64,000 nt of DNA from Thermoclostridium stercorarium subsp. stercorarium DSM 8532 (GCF_000331995.1 NC_020134.1:1587465-1651464), one strand, 5' to 3'; numbered from the stretch's first letter, positions 1-9,988 are shown. The notes: a model not told the origin generated them from the letters alone. Numbers and translations: made by a program.

Positions 1-98
1 CGGAACATAATAAGTGAACTGATTACTGCAATTACAATGCCAATCCCCAGACCTATCAATAATGAAACATAATCGATCTCCCTCACCTCCTTGTCCAT
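1..98 (-). CDS. N-terminus of a membrane-anchored protein, cut by the window edge
   Basis: Only the first 32 or so residues are visible. After a short charged start (MDKEVREID) comes a continuous hydrophobic segment rich in Ile, Leu, Val and Gly, so this is a membrane anchor or signal anchor. The ATG at 98 has a modest AAGG four bases upstream. A much stronger AAGGAGG lies just inside the reading frame and points to a start near 75-80, where no standard start codon exists; a GTG at 86 is another candidate. The product cannot be named. It lies downstream of folD on the same strand with about 240 bases between them. Confidence 0.45.
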   Translation of the reverse strand, partial: MDKEVREIDYVSLLIGLGIGIVIAVISSLIMF

Positions 99-339
99 AG
101 TACCTTGCAAATTTTTATCTCCCGTAATAACGCGATTTCTTTTAAAATATATTTCGCCGTTATCAGGAAATATGCAAGTATACTTCTTTTCTTTCGTGGA
201 TTACCTTTTTCGGTTAATACAAAAAAGCATTAGTATAACTGGTATGAGCGTAAAAATGCCCATACCATTATAAGTATTTTAAACTTATTTAAAAAAAGTG
301 TCAAGAAACAGCAAATGAATTTGGTAAGAATGCATAAAT

Positions 340-1191
340 TTATTGTCTTGAAAGCTCAGCAGACATGATTGTATTTTTAAGAAGCATTGTAATCGTCATA
401 GGCCCGACTCCGCCGGGAACAGGTGTTATATATGAAGCTTTTTCCGAAACACTGTCAAAATCCACATCCCCGCAGATTTTGCCGTCTTCAAGTCTGTTTA
501 TTCCAACATCAATAACAACTGCGCCGTCTTTGACGTAATCGGCATTAATGAACTTGGGTTTACCTACCGCAACAACCAAAACATCGGCCCGTCTGCAGAT
601 TTCTTTCAGATTTCTGGTTTTGGAATGGCATATCGTAACTGTGGCATTACTGTGCAGTAACAGCATTGCTATAGGCTTGCCTACGATATTGCTTCGACCT
701 ACTACCACACATTCTTTTCCTACAAGATTAATTCCGGACCGGATCAGCAATTCCATAATTCCCGCCGGAGTGCACGGAAGGAAGTAGTAATCGCCTATCA
801 TAACCCTGCCCATGTTAAAAGGATGGAAAGAATCCACATCTTTGTCAGGGGAAATTCTAAGAAGTACATTTTCAGCGTCAATATGCTTCGGAAGAGGTAA
901 CTGTACAAGGATCCCGTGTACCGAATTATCCTTGTTCAAAGTTTCCACCAGCTGAATTAATTCTTCTTCAGTTGTTTTTTCAGGAAGTATATATTCAAAA
1001 GAACGTATCCCTATTTCTTCACAAGCTTTTTTCTTATTATTCACATAAATACGCGAGGCAGGATCATTTCCAACAAGAACTACTGCAAGACCGGGATGCA
1101 AACCATTTTGTTTTAATTCATCCACTTTTGCCTTTAGGTCCTTCCTAATCTCCTGCGAAATTTCTTTTCCGTTTAAAATGATTGCACCCAT
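340..1191 (-). CDS. folD: Bifunctional methylenetetrahydrofolate dehydrogenase / methenyltetrahydrofolate cyclohydrolase
   Basis: FolD interconverts 5,10-methylene-THF, 5,10-methenyl-THF and 10-formyl-THF in the cytoplasm, using NADP. It supplies formyl groups for purines and initiator tRNA and, in acetogenic clostridia, feeds the methyl branch. The 283 residues match the usual family length. The N-terminal catalytic part has the Tyr and Lys pair in YVNNKKKACEEIG and the GILVQLPLP motif. The Rossmann half has VVGRSNIVGKP, and the C-terminal signature is PGGVGPMTITML. An AGGAG lies upstream of the ATG. The gene stands apart from its neighbours by more than 200 bases on each side, so it is probably its own unit. 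No folate riboswitch was seen upstream. Confidence 0.97.
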   Translation of the reverse strand: MGAIILNGKEISQEIRKDLKAKVDELKQNGLHPGLAVVLVGNDPASRIYVNNKKKACEEIGIRSFEYILPEKTTEEELIQLVETLNKDNSVHGILVQLPLPKHIDAENVLLRISPDKDVDSFHPFNMGRVMIGDYYFLPCTPAGIMELLIRSGINLVGKECVVVGRSNIVGKPIAMLLLHSNATVTICHSKTRNLKEICRRADVLVVAVGKPKFINADYVKDGAVVIDVGINRLEDGKICGDVDFDSVSEKASYITPVPGGVGPMTITMLLKNTIMSAELSRQ

Positions 1192-1402
1192 TTTTTTATC
1201 TCCTCTTTTATAAATTTTTTCAAAATGATTTTATGGCCTTTCACATAATTTGTCAACCGGTTGCACCGTTTAAAAATATCCATTTAAGGACTTAATGCGG
1301 CATGAAGCAGCCGTTACAGCATACGGAATATTTATACCGGTATCGAAAAGCAAATGTACACTTGCAAAAACCATTGCAAAAACCATGTCACTAAATTAGT
1401 TC

Positions 1403-1714
1403 TCAGCATCTTTTTCCTTCTGAATTAGCACCAAGCGAACAAAAAGCCGGATTTTCATCCGGACGGTTTTTCAGGCCTGCCTCTTTGGCATCCAAAGTGA
1501 TCCTTCCGTCTTCCAGAACAAAACACGGAATACCAATCTGTCCGTTTTCTTTAACGTGCAGGAAAATTTCCGAATTATCCCTGATTTTCAGAAATTCTTT
1601 TAAAACCCGAACATGGGATCCAATGTCCATATATTCGAAATTCGGGTTATTTTCAATCTGTTCCTTAATATAAGCGCAATCAGGGCAGGTGTCCATCCCA
1701 TAAATTTTAATCAT
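1403..1714 (-). CDS. Glutaredoxin-like thioredoxin-fold protein
   Basis: This is a small cytoplasmic protein of 103 residues opening with a beta strand (MIKIYGMDTCPDC), so a CxxC redox motif, CPDC, sits at the end of the first strand as in glutaredoxins and NrdH-like proteins. A cis-proline-type stretch (GIPCFVLEDG) near residue 67 completes the thioredoxin-fold pattern. Its C-terminal half after about residue 75 is unusual and ends in Cys. An in-frame ATG 18 bases further upstream exists, but GGAGG lies six bases before the ATG at 1714, which decides the start. Substrate and reductase are unknown. A 7-bp inverted repeat lies 60-80 bases upstream (1774-1791). Confidence 0.75.
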   Translation of the reverse strand: MIKIYGMDTCPDCAYIKEQIENNPNFEYMDIGSHVRVLKEFLKIRDNSEIFLHVKENGQIGIPCFVLEDGRITLDAKEAGLKNRPDENPAFCSLGANSEGKRC

Positions 1715-1887
1715 AATCGGCCTCCAATCCATTTACTGTTTATTTATTCTCTTTTACAACATTACGCCATTGTGAAACGTTTATACGTTTCCACCGGTCG
1801 TTTAAGGAAGGCAGTGCAATGAAATTTTTGCTTCCATGCATGAAAAACGCCATTTCCGGAATAACCGCATACAATACGGCTCCACCA

Positions 1888-3663
1888 TTACGACGCAGTC
1901 AGGGATTTAAAGTCCTCATGCCGGGATAATACTTTGAAGCTGCTGTCATTTAAAATCCTTGTTTTATATGAAGGATCGGCTTCCAAAACTTTTCTGAGTA
2001 AATCCACCGCCAGATCTTTCTCTCCCATATGGGCATATACTGTTGAAAGACCGTAATATAGCTCAACGTCATCCGGAAAACTTGAAAGCGAAGCTTTGTA
2101 TATTTTCAGTGCCTTATCAAACCTGCGTAGTTTAATTAGAACTGCTGCATAATGGTATATCAGTTCCTGATCACGTTTATTGAGTTCATAAGCTTTTTCA
2201 AAAGAATACTCAGCATCCTCAAACCTTCTTGACAATTCCAGTACGACTCCACGGTTAAAATAAAGCCTGTATGATTTTTCATATAATTTTATACCTTTGT
2301 CAAATACCTGAACGGCTTCAGCATATCTCCCCATCCGTCCAAGCAATACCCCAAGGTAATTATATACATCTTCGCTTTGTTCGTCTCCTTCAAGGGCTCG
2401 GTAAAGGTAATGTATTGCTCTTTCTTTGTCGCCCATTTCATCAAGCAGGGTTGCGGCATTATATAACAGCATGCTGTTATTCGGACTTACTGATATTCCC
2501 TTCTGATATGTTCTCAATGCATCATGATTGCGTTTCAGCTCGCGCTGCGCCAAGGCAAGGTGGTAATAATTCAGCGGCTCTTCCGGTTCAAACTCGATTA
2601 GTTTTTTAAAACATCCTTCGGCTTTTTCAAACATTTTTTCCTTTAACGCAGCCTTGCCTTTATATTTTAATGCTTCCAGACGCCTTGCCTCATTTACCAC
2701 CACCTCGTCCAAAACTTCATAAGCCTTGCCGGTTTCGCCCTTTTTATAGTAGATAATCCCCAAAACAGTGCGTAACAGCGTGTCTCCGGCATCGGCCCTT
2801 CCTTTTTCAAGGTATGTTACGGCGCTGTCTTCAAGTCCCAACGCCAGATAAGCCCGTGCTATATTTTTATAGGCCGCGGTCAGATCGGGGGCAATATCCA
2901 GAACCTTTTCAAAATATTTTATTGCAAATTCAAATTTGCCCAGGCGATAAAAGGCATAGCCCAGATTGAAGTCAATCAATGCTTCCAGTCTGTCATATGG
3001 TACCGTTGTGCTGTTGTTATTTTTCGCCCGTGCATTATTCTTTACAAGAAACATGGCCTTCCGCAAGGTTTTGCACGCCTGACGGTATTTGCCGGTCAGG
3101 CAATAAAGATAACCCAAATTATATGCAATATACACAGAGTCCGGGAAAATCGAAAAAAGCAGCCGATATTGCGAAGCTGCAGCCTCTAATTTATGAAATT
3201 TTATTAGCCTGCCAGCGGTTAAAAGCTGCTTCTTTATATTTTTTGAAAGTTTCCCGTCACTTATTTCAAGGGACTTAAAAACCACAGGGGCTTCAATCTC
3301 GTTTCCGTAGAGTTCGGCGTTTTCCAGAAAATACAAATAATCAAGCTGCTGCGTATTATTTTTCTTTCTGGACTCAATTAAACGGATATCAATCCCCGTT
3401 TTCCTTATTTTGCGAATCATTATTGCATGATCATAAACCACAATTAAAGACGGTAGCAAAACACCGCCGACAATAACCGCCAGTTCCACTTCCGGAATGG
3501 TAAAAACGTCTTCCAACAATGAGAATATGACAACAGTGGCTGAAAGGAACTGGATAATCAAAACGAAAACCAAAAACACTCCCGGCCTTTTAACAAACCG
3601 GTGCATCATATAGATTGTTAAAAAAGAAACAACAAATGCGACAAAAACTAACGATATATTCAT
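1888..3663 (-). CDS. Membrane-anchored tetratricopeptide-repeat protein
   Basis: The 591-residue protein has about three hydrophobic segments in its first 80 residues, then a charged stretch, then roughly a dozen tetratricopeptide repeats from about residue 140 to 575. Typical repeat cores are visible, such as NLGYAFYRLGKFEFAIKYFE and NYLGVLLGRMGRYAEAVQVF. TPR arrays bind other proteins, so this is probably a scaffold held at the membrane with its repeats in the cytoplasm. No catalytic domain is present. It lies 45 bases downstream of the FtsK/SpoIIIE gene on the same strand and may be co-transcribed with it. Function is otherwise unknown; the family is common in clostridia. Confidence 0.85.
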   Translation of the reverse strand: MNISLVFVAFVVSFLTIYMMHRFVKRPGVFLVFVLIIQFLSATVVIFSLLEDVFTIPEVELAVIVGGVLLPSLIVVYDHAIMIRKIRKTGIDIRLIESRKKNNTQQLDYLYFLENAELYGNEIEAPVVFKSLEISDGKLSKNIKKQLLTAGRLIKFHKLEAAASQYRLLFSIFPDSVYIAYNLGYLYCLTGKYRQACKTLRKAMFLVKNNARAKNNNSTTVPYDRLEALIDFNLGYAFYRLGKFEFAIKYFEKVLDIAPDLTAAYKNIARAYLALGLEDSAVTYLEKGRADAGDTLLRTVLGIIYYKKGETGKAYEVLDEVVVNEARRLEALKYKGKAALKEKMFEKAEGCFKKLIEFEPEEPLNYYHLALAQRELKRNHDALRTYQKGISVSPNNSMLLYNAATLLDEMGDKERAIHYLYRALEGDEQSEDVYNYLGVLLGRMGRYAEAVQVFDKGIKLYEKSYRLYFNRGVVLELSRRFEDAEYSFEKAYELNKRDQELIYHYAAVLIKLRRFDKALKIYKASLSSFPDDVELYYGLSTVYAHMGEKDLAVDLLRKVLEADPSYKTRILNDSSFKVLSRHEDFKSLTAS

Positions 3664-3708
3664 TTCGTTTCCTCCGGATTAATTATGTAAATTAGCAACA
3701 CCCCAGGT

Positions 3709-6270
3709 TCACATATTCATCTTCATCTCTTCCCACTGTTCTTTTGTAATTAAAACCCTCCTTGGCTTACTGCCTTCAAAACCGCTGATAATACCTCTTT
3801 CAGCCATTTGATCTATAATTCTTCCCGCGCGGGCATAGCCCACTCTGAATCTCCGCTGTATAAGGGAAACAGACGCCTGCCCGCACTCAACAACCAGTTC
3901 TATCGCCTGAGGCAACAGTTCATCAGCATCAAGTTCGGGATTATCGGTATCGTCGTTCTTTTTGGTAATTTGATCTATAATATCCTCGTCGTATTCGGCA
4001 GGGAACTGATTCTTAACAAATTCAACAACCCTTTCAATTTCCTTGTCCGAAATAAAGCAACCCTTAACACGGATGGGTTTCGGCATACCTACAGGGTAAT
4101 AAAGCATGTCACCTTTTCCAAGCAGCTTTTCAGCTCCGCTCATGTCCAGGATGGTTCTTGAATCCACCTGTGAAGAAACTGCAAAAGCTATCCTCGACGG
4201 AATATTCGCCTTAATAACACCGGTTATTACATTTACCGACGGACGCTGAGTGGCGATTACCAGATGCATTCCTGCCGCACGGGCCATTTGCGCCAAACGG
4301 CAAATTGAATCCTCCACGTCATGTGGAGCAACCATCATCAGGTCTGCCAGCTCATCAATTATTATAACTATCTGCGGCAGTTTAAAACCTTCCCCTTCTT
4401 CTTCAATTGCCCTGTTATAGCCGTTAAGATCGCGCACTCCCTTGTCGGCAAAAAGCTTGTAACGCGTCATCATTTCCTGTACCGCCCACTGAAGCGCTCC
4501 CGCTGCCTTAGAAGGATCGGTTACCACCGGTATAAGCAAATGAGGAATGCCGTTATAAACCCCAAGCTCAACTACCTTCGGGTCTATCATCAGCAATTTC
4601 ACTTCGTCGGGCGTAGCCTTATAAAGCAAACTGATTATAATAGTGTTTATACACACACTTTTACCCGAACCGGTGGCACCCGCAATAAGCAGGTGTGGCA
4701 TTTTGGCCAAATCAATAATTACATTTTCTCCGGAAATATCTTTTCCCAAACCTACGGCAAGCTTGGATTTAAATTTCACAAACTCCGGTGTTTCAATTAC
4801 TTCACGAAGCATTATCGGTGCAACTTCCGGATTTGGCACCTCTATTCCGACTGCCGACTTTCCGGGAATTGGTGCTTCAATACGTATTCCCTGTGCCGCA
4901 AGGCTGAGGGCTATATCATCGGTTAAATTTACAATTCTGCTTACCTTAACTCCAGGACTGGGTTGCACTTCAAATCTTGTAAATGCAGGCCCGACTGCTA
5001 TATTTACAATCTGAGCGCCGATGCCAAAACTTGTAAGTGTATCCTCAAGCTTTTTGGCATTTTCAAGAGCATTCTGCTTCAATTTTTTTGTGTTCATTCC
5101 TCCGTCTTCGGGAGCATTCAGGCATGAAAACGGCGGAAAACGGTATTCCGCGCTCTGCACAGGTATTTTTTCCTGCTCTTTTCCGCTCACGTTTTCATTT
5201 TCACTTTCTTGTTTACTTTTTTCTTCTTTCATTTCCAAAGGTATTTCCCGCACCGTTCCCGCTTTTTCATCTTTCATCTGCACGGGAATTTCTAATACCG
5301 CTGCCTGCGGTTTTTCATTATCAGCCATTGCAGGTATATCCTGCACTGTTTCTGTCTTTTTGTCCTTTACCTGGATGGGGATTTCGTTAACCGAAACGTC
5401 ATCTTCATCCTTAACGGATATTTCATGAGCCTGGTTATCGGCGTTTCCGTCAGATTTCTTTCCGGATTTGTTTCTTATAAGAGGAAAGTCTATAATCTTA
5501 GCTGTTTCGGAGTCTTTCTTTCTCATTTTAACATTTACAGGCTCATCCAGTTCTTTTATGAATATCGGTTCATCCTCATCCTCTTCGTCAATGAACTCAA
5601 CCATGTCAGCCCTGTTTTCCCTTATTCTTCTGACCTTATCAGCCGTGTCCGAAGCCATCTTCTTCAATGAGATTTCTGTTATCAGCATGGCTACAACAAT
5701 GCTGAACGCACCAAGCAAAACTATGGTTCCCGTTTTCTGAAAAACGAGGCACAGAGGCACGCTGATAAGGCCGCCGACAACTCCGCCGTTCAGTGTATAC
5801 GGGATTTTTGAAACATTCCTTCCCATTTTGTAAAAATGTTTCAGGTACTGAAAAAACGTCATATTCACATATTCGGATTTATTAAAGTTACCAGCCGTGA
5901 AAATTGCGCCTATCACCACCAGTAACAAAAAAATCAGGTGCAGCTTTCTCCTGATTTGCCGGTTATAAGGGTAAAAAATCAGTAAAATCCCATAAATTAT
6001 TACAAACGGCGGCAAAAGATAGGCTATAAAACCAAACATTCCGGTGGACACATGCTGAATTATTTCTCCGAACAGTCCTGTCAGATTTTTATGGTATATA
6101 CTCAATGCAAACAATATACCGAATGCTATCGTAAAAACACCGGAAATTTCATTACGGCTTCTCACTTTTTTTACTTTACCTGTTTTCCCTTTAGTATTTC
6201 TTTTTTTTACATTTTTTTTAGCTCCGGCTGATTTTGCAGCCGTTTTTTTCCTTTGTACTCTTTCCGGCAA
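3709..6270 (-). CDS. ftsK: DNA translocase FtsK/SpoIIIE
   Basis: This motor pumps chromosomal DNA across the division or sporulation septum. The 853 residues have a very basic N-terminus, four membrane segments (about 42-205), a charged linker (about 210-385), the RecA-like motor, and a winged-helix gamma domain (about 795-850) for recognising orientation sequences. Walker A is [10 protein letters not shown] near residue 530 and Walker B is [12 protein letters not shown]. The linker carries a roughly 16-residue repeat of the type [10 protein letters not shown] in four copies (about 294-357), which is unusual. Whether this is the vegetative FtsK or the sporulation SpoIIIE cannot be decided from sequence alone; clostridia often have one protein for both roles. 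Confidence 0.96.
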   Translation of the reverse strand: MPERVQRKKTAAKSAGAKKNVKKRNTKGKTGKVKKVRSRNEISGVFTIAFGILFALSIYHKNLTGLFGEIIQHVSTGMFGFIAYLLPPFVIIYGILLIFYPYNRQIRRKLHLIFLLLVVIGAIFTAGNFNKSEYVNMTFFQYLKHFYKMGRNVSKIPYTLNGGVVGGLISVPLCLVFQKTGTIVLLGAFSIVVAMLITEISLKKMASDTADKVRRIRENRADMVEFIDEEDEDEPIFIKELDEPVNVKMRKKDSETAKIIDFPLIRNKSGKKSDGNADNQAHEISVKDEDDVSVNEIPIQVKDKKTETVQDIPAMADNEKPQAAVLEIPVQMKDEKAGTVREIPLEMKEEKSKQESENENVSGKEQEKIPVQSAEYRFPPFSCLNAPEDGGMNTKKLKQNALENAKKLEDTLTSFGIGAQIVNIAVGPAFTRFEVQPSPGVKVSRIVNLTDDIALSLAAQGIRIEAPIPGKSAVGIEVPNPEVAPIMLREVIETPEFVKFKSKLAVGLGKDISGENVIIDLAKMPHLLIAGATGSGKSVCINTIIISLLYKATPDEVKLLMIDPKVVELGVYNGIPHLLIPVVTDPSKAAGALQWAVQEMMTRYKLFADKGVRDLNGYNRAIEEEGEGFKLPQIVIIIDELADLMMVAPHDVEDSICRLAQMARAAGMHLVIATQRPSVNVITGVIKANIPSRIAFAVSSQVDSRTILDMSGAEKLLGKGDMLYYPVGMPKPIRVKGCFISDKEIERVVEFVKNQFPAEYDEDIIDQITKKNDDTDNPELDADELLPQAIELVVECGQASVSLIQRRFRVGYARAGRIIDQMAERGIISGFEGSKPRRVLITKEQWEEMKMNM

Positions 6271-6365
6271 GCTGTTCCCTCCAAATCAAATATCTTATGT
6301 CGTATTATTAATATACCATATTTAACCGGGAAACTGCAAATAAGCCGTACCGGAAGTATTTTCGT

Positions 6366-7577
6366 TCATTTTAACATTCTGTCACAGCGCTGGATAAATT
6401 CCATGCATGCCCTGGCGTTATGATACGGACATTTCCATTGCTCCACCTTGGGAATATTTTCAACCGTTCTTCCGTTTCTTTCTACAGTGTGGAACCATTC
6501 ACCATAGCGGTGGTCAATAATGTTCATGTAAATAAACTCCCATGTCTTTGTAAGAGGTGTTATATACCGATCATTGCCCGTAATTTCAAGGGCATTCATC
6601 ATTCCGACAATCATTTCGGCCTGCGGCCACCATTCCTTCCGGAAACTCTTGCCTGTGGAATCTGCGTGATCGTATAAGCCACCGAATACCTTGTCATAAC
6701 CTTCCTCAATAACTTTATCCGCTATACTTACAGCTATATTTCTTGCCATTACCCGCAGTTCACTATCTGCGGCCACATCCGCTGCTTCACACAATAACCA
6801 GCTGCATTCAATATCGTGACCGTATGATACAATATCGGACATTGATTCCCATTTTTCTGTAAAGAACAGTTTTAAATGAAATGTTTTGGGATCTATTATT
6901 TTTTCAATAAACAATGTTATTAAGTCATTAAGTTTCTTTTTAAGTTCACTGTTTTTCCACACTCGGTACAGATTTGCATAAGCCTCAAGCAAATGAAGAT
7001 GAGTATTCATGGTTTTTGGTGCATTAAGATCGGCCGGACTCAACCTCATGTCGGCAACCGGTTTCCAGTCTTCGGTAAAAGCATCTATATAACCGCCGTA
7101 CTCCGGTTCGTAACTGTATTTTTCCACAAGATTATACAATGTTATTGCCATGTTCAGGCTGTCAGGATCGTTGAAAACCTTGTGATATTCACTTAAAGCG
7201 TAAATTCCGAAAGCGATGTTATAAATATGTTTTCTTTTGTTAATCGGATTTCCGCAGAAATCAACCATCCAGTAAAGACCTGAGTTACCATAATCCCAAA
7301 AAGCTCTTTTTAAAAATGAATATGCGTGTTCGGCAGCTTCCCTGTATTCTTTTTTTCCATACATTTCAAAAGCCTTTGAAAATGTCCAAAGTATTCTCGA
7401 ATTAAGAACGCATCCCTTTTCGGCCATCCTGTCGATCTTTAAATCATTTGTTACATTCCCGTAAAAACCGCCATGGGCTTTATCAGCCAAGGCTACCCAG
7501 AACGGCAGGATGTCATTCTCCAGTTCATTGGCTATCTGCTCCCTCAACTTCAACAACGCTTCCTTCACGTTAATCAC
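6366..7577 (-). CDS. Cellobiose 2-epimerase (AGE family)
   Basis: The 403-residue protein belongs to the N-acylglucosamine 2-epimerase superfamily, (alpha/alpha)6 barrels that epimerise the reducing-end sugar. The motif GHDIECSWLL, the Arg of NSRILWTFSKAF, EWWPQAE and the final KCPYHNARACME are the pattern of cellobiose 2-epimerases, whose two catalytic His residues lie in the GHDIE and PYHN motifs. Such enzymes turn cellobiose into glucosyl-mannose, which fits a cellulose or mannan degrader. A renin-binding-type GlcNAc epimerase is the alternative, but the motifs favour the disaccharide enzyme. No sugar transporter or glycosidase lies next to it. It is 95 bases upstream of ftsK on the same strand. 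Confidence 0.85.
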   Translation of the reverse strand: MINVKEALLKLREQIANELENDILPFWVALADKAHGGFYGNVTNDLKIDRMAEKGCVLNSRILWTFSKAFEMYGKKEYREAAEHAYSFLKRAFWDYGNSGLYWMVDFCGNPINKRKHIYNIAFGIYALSEYHKVFNDPDSLNMAITLYNLVEKYSYEPEYGGYIDAFTEDWKPVADMRLSPADLNAPKTMNTHLHLLEAYANLYRVWKNSELKKKLNDLITLFIEKIIDPKTFHLKLFFTEKWESMSDIVSYGHDIECSWLLCEAADVAADSELRVMARNIAVSIADKVIEEGYDKVFGGLYDHADSTGKSFRKEWWPQAEMIVGMMNALEITGNDRYITPLTKTWEFIYMNIIDHRYGEWFHTVERNGRTVENIPKVEQWKCPYHNARACMEFIQRCDRMLK

Positions 7578-7758
7578 TCCCGGAATTTCTGAACAATCAG
7601 ATTAAAAAGCTATTTTAACCTTTTTTAAATCCGCCGCCTGGCAAAAGTTTGGATCTGCATAAAATTTGTTTCCTCAAATCCGCATTCCAGGCAATATTTC
7701 TATATATTACTAATTTTATAACACCATTTTAAATAAAACAATATGAAATAACATAAAT

Positions 7759-7767
7759 TGATATAAT
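7759..7767 (+). promoter_or_regulatory. Extended -10 promoter for the secreted helical protein gene
   Basis: TGATATAAT matches the extended -10 consensus TGnTATAAT. No good -35 box is visible 17 bases upstream, as is usual for this promoter class. It lies about 60 bases before the TTG start at 7828 in an AT-rich spacer. Confidence 0.5.
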
Positions 7768-7827
7768 TAATCGGCATATAAAAAACAGAAGCTTCAGAAA
7801 TAATAGATAAAGAAAGGAGATGATAAA

Positions 7828-8298
7828 TTGATTCACAAAGCAATCTCTGTATTTTTGATGGCAGTATTTCTTTCATCCGGTGCTTTATCAGGCTTACCGG
7901 ATTTGACCGGGCAACCCGAACCGGCTTCCGGCTACCAATCTGAAAATATTAAGAAAGAACAGGATCCGGTAACAGAACTCCGGGCCAAGAAGGAAAAAAT
8001 AAAAAAACTTCTTGATGAAGGAAAAATCACAAGAGAGGAAGCAGAGAAAAAAATAAAATCAATTGATGAAAGAATAAAACAGATTGAGGAGTTTAACAAA
8101 TTACCCCTGGAAAAGAAAAAGGAAATGCTGATTGAAAATTTCAAAAGTTTCACGGAAAAACTGGTTAAAAAAGGAATAATTACCCGGGAAAAAGCCGAAG
8201 AACTTCTGAAGGATTATGAAAACAAGGTAAAACAATGGGACGGAACGGGAAAACCGCCCGGCTTCAAAAAGCATCACAAATGCCCGGTGAAAAATTAA
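7828..8298 (+). CDS. Secreted helical-hairpin protein (DUF2680-like)
   Basis: The 156-residue product starts with TTG, preceded by AAAGGAGATGAT at the right distance. A signal peptide is clear: a hydrophobic core over residues 6-24 followed by small residues. The mature part is very rich in Lys and Glu and contains two copies of a helix-turn-helix-like unit, GKITREEAEKKIK near residue 68 and GIITREKAEELLK near residue 121, which resemble the repeat of DUF2680 proteins found in Bacillus and Clostridium. The function is unknown; it is probably exported and may stay at the cell wall. It is the only plus-strand gene in the first 13 kb. Confidence 0.75.
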   Translation: MIHKAISVFLMAVFLSSGALSGLPDLTGQPEPASGYQSENIKKEQDPVTELRAKKEKIKKLLDEGKITREEAEKKIKSIDERIKQIEEFNKLPLEKKKEMLIENFKSFTEKLVKKGIITREKAEELLKDYENKVKQWDGTGKPPGFKKHHKCPVKN

Positions 8299-8320
8299 AA
8301 ATATCTCTATCATCTCCTTG

Positions 8321-8343
8321 GGGATCCGTCAGCAGCGGATCCC
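8321..8343. terminator. Hairpin between convergent genes
   Basis: GGGATCCG and CGGATCCC form a perfect 8-bp stem around a 7-base loop, between the end of the secreted protein gene (+) and the end of xerD (-). Neither side has a real run of T, so termination activity is uncertain, but the position fits a shared 3' end. Confidence 0.45.
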
Positions 8344-8356
8344 TCACATATAATTA

Positions 8357-9208
8357 TTATCCGTTTCCGCTGACGATCTGAAGGTAGACCTGTGTTGACG
8401 ATATGTCAGAATGGCCGAGTATCATCTGAATATCTTTGAGATTGCGGCCTTTCTGCAGCAGATGGGCCGCAAATGAATGCCTCAGCGTATGGGGAGTGAT
8501 GTCTTTGTTTATATTGGCCTTTGATGTATAATATTTTACTATTTTCCAAAATCCCTGCCTTGTGAGCCTTTTTCCGTTTGTGTTGACAAACAGTGCCTGT
8601 TCGCTTTTATCTTTCAGCATAAAGGGCCTTACATTTTCAATGTACTCCCTAACAACATCGATACATTTTTTTGATACCGGTATTACACGTTCTCTATTGC
8701 TATTCCTGCACCTTAACGTGCATTGCTGTAAATCCAGATCGGACAAATCCAGCGAAATAAGTTCCGAGACCCGTATTCCCGTGGCATACAGCAGCTCAAG
8801 CATTGCTCTGTCGCGTATACCCTTAAATCCCATCTTTTTTGGCTGATTCAACAGGATCTCCACTTCTTCAACCGAAAGTATTTGAGGAATTTTTTTCTCA
8901 ACTTTCGGAGATTCAACACCTATTGTAGGATTTCCCTGTATGAAATCATGGGATATCAGAAACCTGTAAAACGCACGGATTGACGCAAGGCTTCTTGAAA
9001 TCGTGGTTAACGCTCTTCCCTGACTGTTCTGATATTTCATGTAATTTGCAATTGTTGTCTTCGTGCTTTGCTGGATATTCTGAACATTCATTTCCTGTAA
9101 AAACATAATGTATTGCTCAATATCCCTTTGGTATGACATCAGTGTATTCGGTGAAAGCTTCTTTTCATCCCGCAGATACTGAATAAACGCTTTTACCAGA
9201 TTCTCCAT
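8357..9208 (-). CDS. xerD: Tyrosine recombinase XerD/XerC type
   Basis: Xer recombinases resolve chromosome dimers at dif near the terminus, together with FtsK. The 283 residues show the N-terminal SAM-like core-binding domain (FIQYLRDEKKLSPNTLMSYQ) and the catalytic domain with Arg in GIRVSEL, HTLRH, LGHSD and the nucleophile Tyr in STQVY. The protein stops only eight residues after the Tyr (LQIVSGNG), so it is about 15 residues shorter than XerD from E. coli or B. subtilis and lacks most of the C-terminal tail that docks onto the partner subunit. A good SD (GGGGTGAT) precedes the ATG. XerC or an XerH-like single recombinase is possible. Confidence 0.88.
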   Translation of the reverse strand: MENLVKAFIQYLRDEKKLSPNTLMSYQRDIEQYIMFLQEMNVQNIQQSTKTTIANYMKYQNSQGRALTTISRSLASIRAFYRFLISHDFIQGNPTIGVESPKVEKKIPQILSVEEVEILLNQPKKMGFKGIRDRAMLELLYATGIRVSELISLDLSDLDLQQCTLRCRNSNRERVIPVSKKCIDVVREYIENVRPFMLKDKSEQALFVNTNGKRLTRQGFWKIVKYYTSKANINKDITPHTLRHSFAAHLLQKGRNLKDIQMILGHSDISSTQVYLQIVSGNG

Positions 9209-9436
9209 TTATTTATCACCCCTAAACTATCTTTACTTGCTTTTCCAGTACAAGCATAACCTGGCACCAAAAATTTAGTCAAGACCTAACGACCCATTAA
9301 TTGTAAAAAAGTTTCAAACGGGCATAGGGGCTATTATTAAAGCAGTTTATTCAAGTTTCCGGCAAGTACACTCTGATGTGACCAACGAAGTTCTGATATA
9401 TATATAATTTACCACTTAATTCATTTTTATGCAAAC

Positions 9437-9988
9437 TTAACTTATTTTATACTCACCTTTTTTGATTCTGTCGGCAAGAAAAATACCGATTATTGTTTTG
9501 GCATCGGTAATTTCGCCCTTTTCAATCATTGAAATCAATTCGGGAATTTTATACTTTTTACAGGAAATGAATTCATCTTCATCGGGATTTGCTTTTTTCT
9601 CAACAAGATCGGTGGCAACAAACATGTGCAGCACTTCGTCGGAAAAACCGGGCGTTGAATGAATTGTCAGCACTTTTGTAAGTTTTCCTGCAACAAAGCC
9701 TGTTTCTTCTTGTAACTCCCTTTTTGCACATTCTTCAGGAGGTTCACCTGAATCAAGCTTGCCAGCAGGCAATTCAAGGGATATCATTTCACATGGCTTC
9801 CTGTACTGTTCAACCATAAGTATTTCCCAGTTTTCTGTTATCGGCAGTATAACAGCTGCACCGGGATGCCGTACAACATCCCTTGTGCTTTCTTTGCCGT
9901 TTGGAAGTATTACAGTGACTCTGTCAACATTTATTATATTCCCGGTATATTTTCTTTCTTCCTTGATTGTTTTTTCGTAATAGTTCAT
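9437..9988 (-). CDS. nudF: ADP-ribose pyrophosphatase (Nudix hydrolase)
   Basis: The Nudix box is complete: GKLDSGEPPEECAKRELQEE followed by TG, with the Glu residues that bind Mg2+. The length (183) and the N-terminal pattern (YYEKTIKEERKYTGNIINVDRVTV) match NudF enzymes that split ADP-ribose into AMP and ribose 5-phosphate. It is cytoplasmic. Its ATG overlaps the stop of rnhA by four bases, so translation of the two is probably coupled. xerD follows after 228 bases; nudF and xerD are also neighbours in other Firmicutes. Confidence 0.93.
   Translation of the reverse strand: MNYYEKTIKEERKYTGNIINVDRVTVILPNGKESTRDVVRHPGAAVILPITENWEILMVEQYRKPCEMISLELPAGKLDSGEPPEECAKRELQEETGFVAGKLTKVLTIHSTPGFSDEVLHMFVATDLVEKKANPDEDEFISCKKYKIPELISMIEKGEITDAKTIIGIFLADRIKKGEYKIS

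Noticed and set aside
241-266. Hairpin GGTATG...CATACC after folD
   Set aside because: Short stem and no adjacent T run; too weak to call a terminator.
1192-1402. Folate riboswitch upstream of folD
   Set aside because: No conserved core or paired helices of the THF riboswitch could be recognised; only a 12-base direct repeat (TTGCAAAAACCA) near 1361 was seen.
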